From the NCBI RefSeq assembly GCF_938036805.1, contig NZ_CALHWC010000154.1, positions 1-10,986 on the forward strand: a DNA stretch of 10,986 nucleotides, in the 5' to 3' direction. Source of the stretch: an uncultured Streptococcus sp. GTDB lineage: Bacteria; Bacillota; Bacilli; Lactobacillales; Streptococcaceae. The notes under the pieces were generated by a model. It ran no database searches. It saw only the letters and a program-made list of their open reading frames with translations, and had not been told where the DNA came from. This document shows positions 1-5,521 of this stretch, piece by piece. The first letter of the stretch is position 1, and each line of letters begins with the position of its first letter. Both the position numbers and the translations under genes were made by a program.

Positions 1-214
1 CCTTATCCCACCATTCTCTGCTATGGACGGTCTGGGTGACAACGTTGCCCGCCAATTAGTTAGAGCGCGGGAAGAAGGCGAATTCCTCTCTAAGACGGAG
101 CTCCGAAAGCGCGGCGGCCTCTCTAGCACCCTAGTTGAAAAAATGGACGATATGGGCATTCTCGGCAATATGCCAGAGGATAACCAGTTGAGTCTGTTTG
201 ATGAGTTTTTCTAA
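1..214 (+). CDS. polC: DNA polymerase III alpha subunit PolC, C-terminal end (partial)
   Basis: Only the last 70 residues of the replicative polymerase of low-GC Gram-positive bacteria are present; the gene enters from the left edge in the frame beginning at base 2. The visible part contains the segment reading MDGLGDNVARQLVRAREEG, a helix-hairpin-helix-like stretch typical of the PolC tail, then GGLSSTLVEKMDDMGILG. It ends in QLSLFDEFF. QLSLF (bases 185-199) matches the pentapeptide by which PolC-type polymerases bind the DnaN sliding clamp, so the clamp-tethering end is intact. PolC acts in the cytoplasm at the replication fork. The stop at 212-214 is followed after 19 bases by a small membrane-protein gene with a strong ribosome binding site, so the genes downstream may be co-transcribed. 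Identification rests on family knowledge of this C-terminus and is firm despite the short length. Confidence 0.95.
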   Translation, partial: LIPPFSAMDGLGDNVARQLVRAREEGEFLSKTELRKRGGLSSTLVEKMDDMGILGNMPEDNQLSLFDEFF

Positions 215-221
215 AATATAT

Positions 222-228
222 AAGGAGG
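222..228 (+). promoter_or_regulatory. Ribosome binding site deciding the start of the small ORF
   Basis: AAGGAGG is a full match to the anti-Shine-Dalgarno partner and lies 5 bases before the ATG at 234. It favours that start over the upstream in-frame TTG at 198 or ATG at 201, both of which lie inside polC and have no such site. Confidence 0.85.
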
Positions 229-233
229 TTTTT

Positions 234-386
234 ATGAAATTGACCATTTCCGCTCAGGATAAGCCAGCGCAAAAAGTGTTTGATTATCAACTGGACTTTG
301 ATCCAGATACGATTTTGAAAATGACCGCCTTGATTTGCGGTACTGTGGCAGCGGTTAGCCTACTGTCTCTGTTTAAAGAGAAATAA
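234..386 (+). CDS. Small single-span membrane protein, unknown function
   Basis: This encodes 50 residues. I do not recognise a characterised family. The N-terminal half (MKLTISAQDKPAQKVFDYQL and onward to about residue 28) is polar and could form a short beta or mixed segment. Residues 29-46 (KMTALICGTVAAVSLLSLF) form one hydrophobic stretch long enough to span the membrane, and the protein ends in the basic FKEK. The lack of positive charge before the span and the Lys-containing C-terminus suggest a tail-anchor-like arrangement; this is inference. The ATG is chosen because AAGGAGG sits just upstream. The gene lies 19 bases after polC and 21 bases before pepS, with no promoter or terminator visible between them, so all three may share a transcript. 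Coding is supported by the ribosome binding site, the compact spacing and the coherent hydrophobic segment. Confidence 0.75.
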   Translation: MKLTISAQDKPAQKVFDYQLDFDPDTILKMTALICGTVAAVSLLSLFKEK

Positions 387-407
387 CAAAAGAAAAGGAG
401 AAGCAGC

Positions 408-1649
408 ATGGTTCTGCCAAATTTTAAAGAAAACTTAGAAAAATACGCTAAACTATTGGTTGCCAATGGTATTAATGTGCAGCCGGGTCACACGGTGGCG
501 CTCAATATTGATGTGGAGCAGCGTGAGCTGGCTCACTTGATTGTCAAGGAGGCCTATGCTCTGGGTGCTCATGAGGTTATCGTTCAGTGGACAGATGATG
601 TCATCAATCGTGAGAAATTCCTCCACGCGCCGATGGAGCGTTTGGCCAATGTGCCAGAATATAAGGTGGCTGAGATGAACTATCTCTTGGAGAACAAGGC
701 CAGCCGTCTTGGTGTCCGTTCTTCTGACCCAGGCGCCTTGAACGGAGTGGATGCGGATAAGCTTTCAGCTTCTGCAAAAGCTATGGGACTCGCGATGAAG
801 CCGATGCGCATCGCAACTCAGTCCAACAAGGTTAGCTGGACTGTGGCAGCTGCAGCAGGGCTTGAGTGGGCTAAGAAGGTCTTTCCAAATGCTGCGAGCG
901 ACGAAGAAGCAGTCGATCTCCTTTGGGATCAAATCTTCAAAACTTGCCGTGTTTACGAAGAAGATCCCGTTAAGGCTTGGGAAGAACATGCAGCTATCTT
1001 GAAGAGCAAGGCGGATATGCTCAATAAAGAGCAATTTTCAGCCCTTTACTACACAGCGCCAGGGACTGATTTGACACTTGGCTTGCCAAAGAACCACGTC
1101 TGGGAATCAGCTGGTGCCATCAACGCACAGGGCGAAGGATTCTTGCCAAATATGCCGACAGAAGAAGTTTTTACGGCTCCTGACTTCCGTCGTGCAGAGG
1201 GCTATGTAACCTCTACAAAACCGCTTAGCTATAACGGAAATATCATCGAAGGGATTAAGGTAACCTTTAAGGATGGACAAATCGTGGATATTTCAGCCGA
1301 GAAGGGTGATCAGGTCATGAAAGACCTTGTCTTTGAAAATGCGGGTGCGCGTGCCTTGGGTGAATGTGCCTTGGTACCAGATCCAAGTCCAATTTCACAG
1401 TCAGGCATTACCTTCTTCAACACCCTTTTTGATGAGAATGCTTCAAACCACTTGGCTATCGGTGCAGCCTATGCGACCAGCGTGGTTGGCGGAGCAGATA
1501 TGAGCGAAGAAGAGCTTGAAGCTGCGGGACTTAACCGCTCAGATGTTCACGTGGACTTTATGATTGGCTCTAATCAAATGGATATCGATGGTATCCGCGA
1601 AGACGGCAGCCGTGTAGCAATCTTCCGCAATGGAGATTGGGCAATTTAA
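408..1649 (+). CDS. pepS: Aminopeptidase PepS, M29 metallopeptidase family
   Basis: This is a 413-residue cytoplasmic metallo-aminopeptidase of the M29 (AmpS/AmpT/PepS) family, which removes N-terminal amino acids from short peptides; the streptococcal PepS is described as favouring Arg and aromatic residues. The expected two-metal ligands are all visible: Glu253 in NMPTEEVF, Glu319 in ALGECALVP, His348 in SNHLAIG, and His381 and Asp383 in HVDFMIG. Tyr355 in GAAYATS fits the conserved tyrosine near the active site. The length is normal for the family and there is no signal peptide. The ATG at 408 is preceded by AAGGAG at 395-400. It follows the 50-residue membrane-protein gene by 21 bases. 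PepS would break down peptides of the kind imported by the Ami transporter encoded at the right end of the window; that link is functional inference, not shared transcription. Confidence 0.96.
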   Translation: MVLPNFKENLEKYAKLLVANGINVQPGHTVALNIDVEQRELAHLIVKEAYALGAHEVIVQWTDDVINREKFLHAPMERLANVPEYKVAEMNYLLENKASRLGVRSSDPGALNGVDADKLSASAKAMGLAMKPMRIATQSNKVSWTVAAAAGLEWAKKVFPNAASDEEAVDLLWDQIFKTCRVYEEDPVKAWEEHAAILKSKADMLNKEQFSALYYTAPGTDLTLGLPKNHVWESAGAINAQGEGFLPNMPTEEVFTAPDFRRAEGYVTSTKPLSYNGNIIEGIKVTFKDGQIVDISAEKGDQVMKDLVFENAGARALGECALVPDPSPISQSGITFFNTLFDENASNHLAIGAAYATSVVGGADMSEEELEAAGLNRSDVHVDFMIGSNQMDIDGIREDGSRVAIFRNGDWAI

Positions 1650-1742
1650 GATTTTAAGTTGTTTTGACGGGCACTTTTAATCTGGCAGCTCCCGCCTGCT
1701 TCTTGAGAAACTTTACTATAAACATAGAAAGAAGGATCCTCT

Positions 1743-1973
1743 ATGATTGGTAGTATGTTTGTCGGTTTTATTATTGGTCTCATGGCTGGGGCTATTACCA
1801 GCCGCGGGGAACGTATGGGTTGTATCGGAAAAATCCTCTTGGGCTGGTTTGGTTCATGGCTTGGGCAATTGCTTTTTGGTCACTGGGGACCGATGTTAGC
1901 GGACACAGCCATTCTTCCCTCAGTCTTGGGCGCTATGATCCTCTTGGCTCTTTTCTGGGATCGAGGTACTTAG
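1743..1973 (+). CDS. GlsB/YeaQ/YmgE-family small membrane protein
   Basis: This encodes a 76-residue, very hydrophobic protein of the family often labelled transglycosylase-associated or GlsB/YeaQ/YmgE stress-response membrane protein (PF04226). Three membrane segments can be drawn: about residues 2-20 (MFVGFIIGLMAGAI), 27-46 (CIGKILLGWFGSWLGQLLFG) and 55-72 (AILPSVLGAMILLALFW). The glycine-rich first and second helices, with an intervening short basic loop SRGERMG, are typical. In enterococci glsB accompanies the gls24 stress gene, but no gls24 is seen here. The biochemical role is unknown. The start at 1743 has GAAGGA at 1731-1736. It sits 93 bases after pepS; I found no convincing promoter or terminator in that gap, so read-through from pepS is possible. 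A strong hairpin follows directly. Confidence 0.85.
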   Translation: MIGSMFVGFIIGLMAGAITSRGERMGCIGKILLGWFGSWLGQLLFGHWGPMLADTAILPSVLGAMILLALFWDRGT

Positions 1974-1986
1974 AATAGTGTAAAAG

Positions 1987-2020
1987 AAATACCTAGACGT
2001 GAAAACGTCTAGGTATTTTT
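1987..2020. terminator. Bidirectional intrinsic terminator between the GlsB-like gene and def
   Basis: A perfect 14-bp inverted repeat, AAATACCTAGACGT (1987-2000) and its exact complement (2005-2018), closes a GAAA loop. On the forward strand it runs into TTTTT at 2016-2020; on the reverse strand it runs into TTTCTTTT. It lies 13 bases after the forward gene's stop and 21 bases beyond the reverse def stop, so it can end both converging transcripts. Confidence 0.95.
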
Positions 2021-2039
2021 GATTGCAATATATGACCGT

Positions 2040-2672
2040 TTATTCCAGTACCAGCATGCCGTCTTTCACTGCAAATGGATCTTTTTCATTGATACGATCG
2101 TAAAACATGATGCCGTTGATGTGGTCAATCTCGTGTTGAACTACGATAGAATTGTAGCCTTTGAGTTTGATGCGGTGTTTTTGACCGTCCTTATCAAAGT
2201 AATCCACGGTCACTCGTGCATGGCGCACAACATAGCCTGGCACCTCTCGGTCAACAGAAAGGCAGCCTTCTCCATCAGCTAAGGCAGCATCTTGCACAGA
2301 GTGGGCAACAACTTTTGGATTGTACATGACCTGAGCCAGTGAGTAGGCTTCTTTAGGCGGATTTCCTTCTTCGTCCTCCAGATTTGGCACCAGCACAGCG
2401 ATGATACGCTTAGAAATATCCAGCTGAGGCGCTGCTAGACCAACTCCGCCACGGAGCCCCATTTTTTCAGCCATGACAGGATCTTGAGAATGTTTCAGAA
2501 ACTGCATCATTTTCTCACCTAAAATGATTTCCTGATCAGATAGGGGAAAGCTGACCTCCTCAGCCACTGCACGCAAGGTAGGATTTCCCTCACGGATAAT
2601 GTCGCTCATATCGATCAAATGAGCTGCCTTGGTTAATTTATCCATAACCGATTTTTTTTCACTAACAGACAT
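2040..2672 (-). CDS. def: Peptide deformylase
   Basis: This 210-residue cytoplasmic metalloenzyme removes the formyl group from the initiator methionine of new proteins, an essential step before methionine aminopeptidase acts. All three family motifs are intact: GGVGLAAPQ (residues 75-83, with Gln83), EGCLS (135-139, metal ligand Cys137) and HEIDH (180-184, metal ligands His180 and His184, catalytic Glu181). EGCLS and the insertions around residues 60-75 and 97-108 indicate the longer type 2 deformylase of Gram-positive bacteria. Translation can be extended upstream to a TTG at 2708, but AAAGGAG about 6-9 bases before the ATG at 2670-2672 supports that ATG. A further ATG at residue 10 (MDKLTKAAHL) would resemble shorter homologues but has no site as good. 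It is a single-gene unit on the reverse strand, converging on the GlsB-like gene and diverging from an MFS gene. Confidence 0.97.
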   Translation of the reverse strand: MSVSEKKSVMDKLTKAAHLIDMSDIIREGNPTLRAVAEEVSFPLSDQEIILGEKMMQFLKHSQDPVMAEKMGLRGGVGLAAPQLDISKRIIAVLVPNLEDEEGNPPKEAYSLAQVMYNPKVVAHSVQDAALADGEGCLSVDREVPGYVVRHARVTVDYFDKDGQKHRIKLKGYNSIVVQHEIDHINGIMFYDRINEKDPFAVKDGMLVLE

Positions 2673-2696
2673 GATTCTCTCCTTTTTCTTTCTTTC

Positions 2697-2725
2697 ATCA
2701 TAACACAAATCCCGCCAGAAATAAA
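2697..2725 (-). promoter_or_regulatory. Probable def promoter with extended -10
   Basis: Read on the reverse strand, TATGAT (forward positions 2697-2702) is preceded by TG plus one base, making an extended -10. A weak -35, TTTATT (2720-2725), stands 17 bases upstream. Transcription would start near 2690, leaving a leader of about 18 bases that just includes the def ribosome binding site. The assignment is by consensus only. Confidence 0.6.
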
Positions 2726-2806
2726 GAAAGGGCTTGTCGTTTTATCAGAGGAGAAATTTTTCGAAAGAATACTCTTTTTAATGGCTGAATTTTTAAGAAA
2801 AGATGA

Positions 2807-2835
2807 TTGCGTCTTTTTCTAAAAAGCTGTATGAT
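2807..2835 (+). promoter_or_regulatory. Promoter of the MFS transporter-rsuA unit
   Basis: TTGCGT (2807-2812) and TATGAT (2830-2835) are separated by exactly 17 bases, a good vegetative sigma-factor promoter. The predicted start is near 2842, giving a leader of about 25 bases with AAAGGA at 2854-2859 before the ATG at 2867. It faces away from the def promoter within the same gap. Confidence 0.75.
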
Positions 2836-2866
2836 AGAATGAGTGTGATTTTTAAAGGAAAGTAGA

Positions 2867-4018
2867 ATGAAAAAGTTTATGGAAAAAGTGAGTATTCTCT
2901 CACTTTCTTTGGTGTTGACGACCTCCTTTTCGATTTCCAGTGCCCAATCGGCTATGTTTGCTTTTTATAAAGACCTGCCAGAAAGCTGGATTGAATTGTT
3001 GGTCTCTCTCCCATCGGCTGGGATTATGCTCATGCTAGTTTTAAATGGCCTAGTGGAGAAATATTTATCGGAACGAAAGATGATTGTGACGGGGCTCTTG
3101 ATTTTCTCTCTTTGCGGCTTTGTTCCTCTCGTGAATAAGGCGTACTGGGTGATTTTTGCCTCGCGTCTGATCTTTGGTATGGGAGTTGGTTTGCTCAATG
3201 CCAAAGCCATCTCGATTATCAGCGAACGTTATGAGGGCAAGGAACGGATTCAGACCTTAGGTCTACGTGGATCGGCTGAAGTTGTCGGGACGGCTCTCTT
3301 GACGCTTGGAGTGAGCCAGTTGCTTCGCTTTGGCTGGGAAATTTCTTTCTTGGTCTATGCTTCGGGTTTGATTGTTCTAGCCCTCTACCTGCACTTTGTG
3401 CCTTATGGCAAGGAGGAGAAGCATCATGAAGCTCATCAGGAAGGCAAAGGCTTGACAGCTGCACAGTGGTTTTTGACAATTGGCCTAGCCCTAGTAGCAG
3501 CGGTGATTGTCTTGACGAATGTGGTTATCAACGTGCGCGTGCCTGGACTGGTTGAAAAGTCTGGTATGGGAAGTGTTCAGACAGCAGGTTTGATTCTTTC
3601 AACTATGCAGTTGATTGGTATTGCCGCAGGCTTGTCCTTTGCACCGCTTCTTCATTATTTCAAGGAAAATTTATTGACGGTTGCAGGAGTGGCCTTTGGC
3701 CTTACTTCCATCATGATTGGTTTAGTACCCAATCTCTTGCTCTTGAGTGTGGTTACCATCGCTTCTGGCTTTGTTTATAGTGTCAGTCTGACATCGATTT
3801 TCCATATTCTTTCCGAGAGAATCCCTAGCAAATCCTTGAATCAAGCAACCTCGATTGTGATTTTAGGTTGCAGTGCTGGAGCGACTGCTACAACCTTTTT
3901 CTTGTCTTTGATTAGTCAATTTTCAAGCCAAGCTTCCTTTATTTTTGGCGTTTTGGGAAGTTTGATGGTTTTAATGGCAGTGCTGGCATTCGGAATTCTC
4001 AAGAAAAAGTCTGCTTAG
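2867..4018 (+). CDS. Major facilitator superfamily transporter, substrate unknown
   Basis: This is a 383-residue integral membrane protein with about 12 hydrophobic segments (roughly residues 8-30, 42-62, 72-90, 93-116, 134-154, 158-178, 200-222, 236-258, 268-287, 290-312, 328-350 and 355-377). The two six-helix halves are joined by a charged, His-containing cytoplasmic loop (KEEKHHEAHQEGK, 182-194). A degenerate MFS motif A, GLVEKYLSERK, follows segment 2, and RLIFGMGVGL in segment 4 fits the Arg-containing motif typical of proton-coupled carriers. The size matches 12-helix drug/proton antiporter-like MFS proteins, but the sequence does not reveal the substrate. The ATG has AAAGGA 7 bases upstream and its own promoter. 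The downstream rsuA begins 8 bases after the stop, so the two are almost certainly co-transcribed. Efflux is a guess from family membership, not shown. Confidence 0.88.
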   Translation: MKKFMEKVSILSLSLVLTTSFSISSAQSAMFAFYKDLPESWIELLVSLPSAGIMLMLVLNGLVEKYLSERKMIVTGLLIFSLCGFVPLVNKAYWVIFASRLIFGMGVGLLNAKAISIISERYEGKERIQTLGLRGSAEVVGTALLTLGVSQLLRFGWEISFLVYASGLIVLALYLHFVPYGKEEKHHEAHQEGKGLTAAQWFLTIGLALVAAVIVLTNVVINVRVPGLVEKSGMGSVQTAGLILSTMQLIGIAAGLSFAPLLHYFKENLLTVAGVAFGLTSIMIGLVPNLLLLSVVTIASGFVYSVSLTSIFHILSERIPSKSLNQATSIVILGCSAGATATTFFLSLISQFSSQASFIFGVLGSLMVLMAVLAFGILKKKSA

Positions 4019-4026
4019 GAGAAGAT

Positions 4027-4755
4027 ATGCGTCTGGATAAATTTTTAGTGGAAAGTGGACTTGGCTCACGCAGTCAAGTCAAGCAACTATTGAAAAAAGG
4101 TCAAGTATGGGTCAATGGAGCAGCGGTCATGTCGGCCAAGACACAGATTGATGAGCGGTCGGATCAGATTGTGGTGGATGGTCAGCCCCTGGTATATGAA
4201 AAGTTTGTCTACTACCTCTTAAATAAACCTAAGGGTGTCATTTCTGCTACTGAAGATGACCGACATCGAACAGTTTTAGATTTATTGGACGATACTGCCC
4301 GTCAAAAAGAAGTCTTTCCTGTGGGCCGGTTAGATGTGGATACGCATGGGCTCCTGCTTTTAACCAATAATGGTCAGCTATCGCACGCTATGCTATCTCC
4401 CAAGCGCCATGTGGATAAGGTTTATCAAGCTCAGGTTGCTGGTCTGATGGATCAGGCAGATGTTGATCGCTTTGCTCAAGGAATCGAACTCAAAGATTTC
4501 ACTTGTCGGCCTGCCCAGCTCGAAATTATCGAAAGAGATGAAGGAGCGAAGACTAGTCTGGTCCGTATCACGCTCTCAGAAGGCAAGTTTCATCAGGTGA
4601 AGCGTATGGTCCTAGCTTGCGGGAAGGAAGTAACCGACCTTCAGCGCTTGTCTATGGGACCATTACAGCTTGATACAAATCTGGATCTGGGGCAATGGCG
4701 ACGCTTGACAGAAGAAGAAATGCAGAGCTTGGAAATTTTTCAAGTTGAACTATAG
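4027..4755 (+). CDS. rsuA: 16S rRNA pseudouridine synthase, RsuA/RluB/E/F family
   Basis: This 242-residue cytoplasmic enzyme converts a specific rRNA uridine to pseudouridine; the E. coli RsuA target is U516 of 16S rRNA, and the same target is assumed here. An S4 RNA-binding domain covers about residues 1-60 (MRLDKFLVESGLGSR, then KKGQVWVNG). The catalytic domain follows with LLNKPKGV (64-71) and the signature GRLDVDTHGLLLLTN (100-114), in which Asp103 is the catalytic aspartate. KVYQ (131-134) and EGKFHQVKRM (185-194) are further family motifs. The last two help separate this small-subunit subfamily from the RluA type. The length is normal. It follows the MFS gene by 8 bases with AGGAGA at 4017-4022 as ribosome binding site, and a terminator comes right after. 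RluB-type specificity for 23S rRNA cannot be wholly excluded from sequence alone. Confidence 0.92.
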   Translation: MRLDKFLVESGLGSRSQVKQLLKKGQVWVNGAAVMSAKTQIDERSDQIVVDGQPLVYEKFVYYLLNKPKGVISATEDDRHRTVLDLLDDTARQKEVFPVGRLDVDTHGLLLLTNNGQLSHAMLSPKRHVDKVYQAQVAGLMDQADVDRFAQGIELKDFTCRPAQLEIIERDEGAKTSLVRITLSEGKFHQVKRMVLACGKEVTDLQRLSMGPLQLDTNLDLGQWRRLTEEEMQSLEIFQVEL

Positions 4756-4764
4756 AAAGCTAGG

Positions 4765-4796
4765 AAAGTGGAGCAATATACTTGCTTCACTTTTTT
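4765..4796 (+). terminator. Intrinsic terminator after rsuA
   Basis: AAAGTGGAGCAA (4765-4776) pairs with TTGCTTCACTTT (4782-4793) across a five-base loop, with one G-T wobble. Six T residues follow from 4791 to 4796. It begins 9 bases after the rsuA stop and separates the unit from the promoter of the next gene. Confidence 0.9.
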
Positions 4797-4803
4797 GCTT
4801 TAT

Positions 4804-4832
4804 TTGACAGTTAAGCCTTGATATGATAAGAT
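4804..4832 (+). promoter_or_regulatory. Near-consensus promoter of the RocS-like gene
   Basis: A perfect -35, TTGACA (4804-4809), stands 17 bases from the -10, TAAGAT (4827-4832), which also carries the TG extension at 4824-4825. The predicted start is near 4839, giving a leader of about 32 bases that includes AGAGGA at 4861-4866. No operator-like repeat overlaps it. Confidence 0.88.
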
Positions 4833-4870
4833 TTAGGTAACTATATCTAGAAAAAGTTTCAGAGGAAATT

Positions 4871-5365
4871 ATGGCAATTGAAAAGACAGTCAGCGAGCTG
4901 GCCGAGATTTTAGGAGTCAGCCGTCAGGCAATCAATAATCGTGTCAAGGCTCTGCCGCCAGAAGATACAGAAAAAAATGAAAAAGGGGTCACAGTCGTGA
5001 CCCGCAGTGGCCTGATTAAGCTAGAAGAAATTTATAAAAAGACCATTTTTGAAGATGAGCCAGTTAGCGAAGAAGTCAAACAGCGCGAGTTAATGGAAAT
5101 CTTAGTGGATGAAAAAAATGCTGAGATTTTACGCCTTTATGAGCAGCTTAAGGCTAAAGATAACCAGCTGGCTAAGAAAGACGAACAACTCCGTGTCAAG
5201 GACGTGCAGATTGCTGAAAAAGATAAGCAGCTGGACCAGCAGCAGCAGTTGACAGCCAAGGCTATGAGCGAGCGGGAAACCCTTCTTTTGGAACTGGATG
5301 AAGCCAAGGAGAAGGTGCAAAAGCAGGAAAACAAAGGATTTTTCGCCCGTTTATTTGGTAAATAA
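4871..5365 (+). CDS. rocS: RocS-like chromosome-segregation regulator (DUF536 family)
   Basis: This encodes 164 residues in three parts. Residues 6-27 (TVSELAEILGVSRQAINNRV) form a helix-turn-helix of the kind that binds DNA. Residues about 78-150 are a coiled coil whose core repeats a seven-residue unit four times, of the form L-x-x-K-D-x-Q (93-120). The last eleven residues, NKGFFARLFGK, form a short amphipathic basic and aromatic helix suited to lie on the membrane. This layout, length and tail match pneumococcal RocS, reported to bind DNA and membrane, aid chromosome segregation and protect the nucleoid at division, and interact with ParB and the capsule kinase activator/kinase system. 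Other DUF536 proteins are plasmid-associated, so assignment as the chromosomal RocS rests on the tail and the isolated core-genome setting. It is monocistronic: its own strong promoter precedes it and a terminator follows. The ATG has AGAGGA 4 bases upstream. Confidence 0.82.
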   Translation: MAIEKTVSELAEILGVSRQAINNRVKALPPEDTEKNEKGVTVVTRSGLIKLEEIYKKTIFEDEPVSEEVKQRELMEILVDEKNAEILRLYEQLKAKDNQLAKKDEQLRVKDVQIAEKDKQLDQQQQLTAKAMSERETLLLELDEAKEKVQKQENKGFFARLFGK

Positions 5366-5371
5366 GAAAGA

Positions 5372-5403
5372 AAATCTCAGTTGAAAAGCTGAGATTTATT
5401 TTT
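5372..5403 (+). terminator. Intrinsic terminator after the RocS-like gene
   Basis: AAATCTCAG (5372-5380) pairs exactly with CTGAGATTT (5389-5397) across an eight-base loop, and the right arm runs into TTTATTTTT (5395-5403). It starts 6 bases after the stop codon. Confidence 0.88.
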
Positions 5404-5521
5404 CAAAGAAAGAGTAGAGATAAGGCGGAGAAACTGCCAAACGCAGATTTTCAGGAGCCATTCAGTCTTCGTTAGAGTTTGCCTTTCCCTTTTTCGCCCA
5501 AATTTTTGAAAGAAGAATAAG

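Noticed and set aside
198..233. Upstream in-frame TTG (198) and ATG (201) starts extending the 50-residue membrane protein into polC
   Set aside because: Neither has a ribosome binding site, whereas AAGGAGG lies 5 bases before the ATG at 234.
765..1034. Reverse-strand open frame of 89 codons inside pepS
   Set aside because: It lies fully antisense to a well-conserved enzyme and its translation resembles no family I know; it is a shadow frame.
1703..1722. Possible promoter before the GlsB-like gene (TTGAGA and TATAAA)
   Set aside because: The two boxes are only 8 bases apart, and no usable -35 lies 16-18 bases before TATAAA.
2019..2282. Forward open frame of 87 codons antisense to the end of def
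   Set aside because: It overlaps the terminator and the catalytic HEIDH region of def, has no ribosome binding site of note, and is best explained as a shadow.
2754..2770. Imperfect palindrome centred on TTCGAA in the def/MFS gap, resembling a damaged CodY box
   Set aside because: It lacks the central W of the CodY box and has mismatched arms; in AT-rich DNA this is expected by chance.
5424..5438. Short hairpin GGCGG/CTGCC upstream of the phosphodiesterase gene
   Set aside because: It has only five pairs including a G-T wobble, with no T run, so it is too weak to call a regulatory element or riboswitch.
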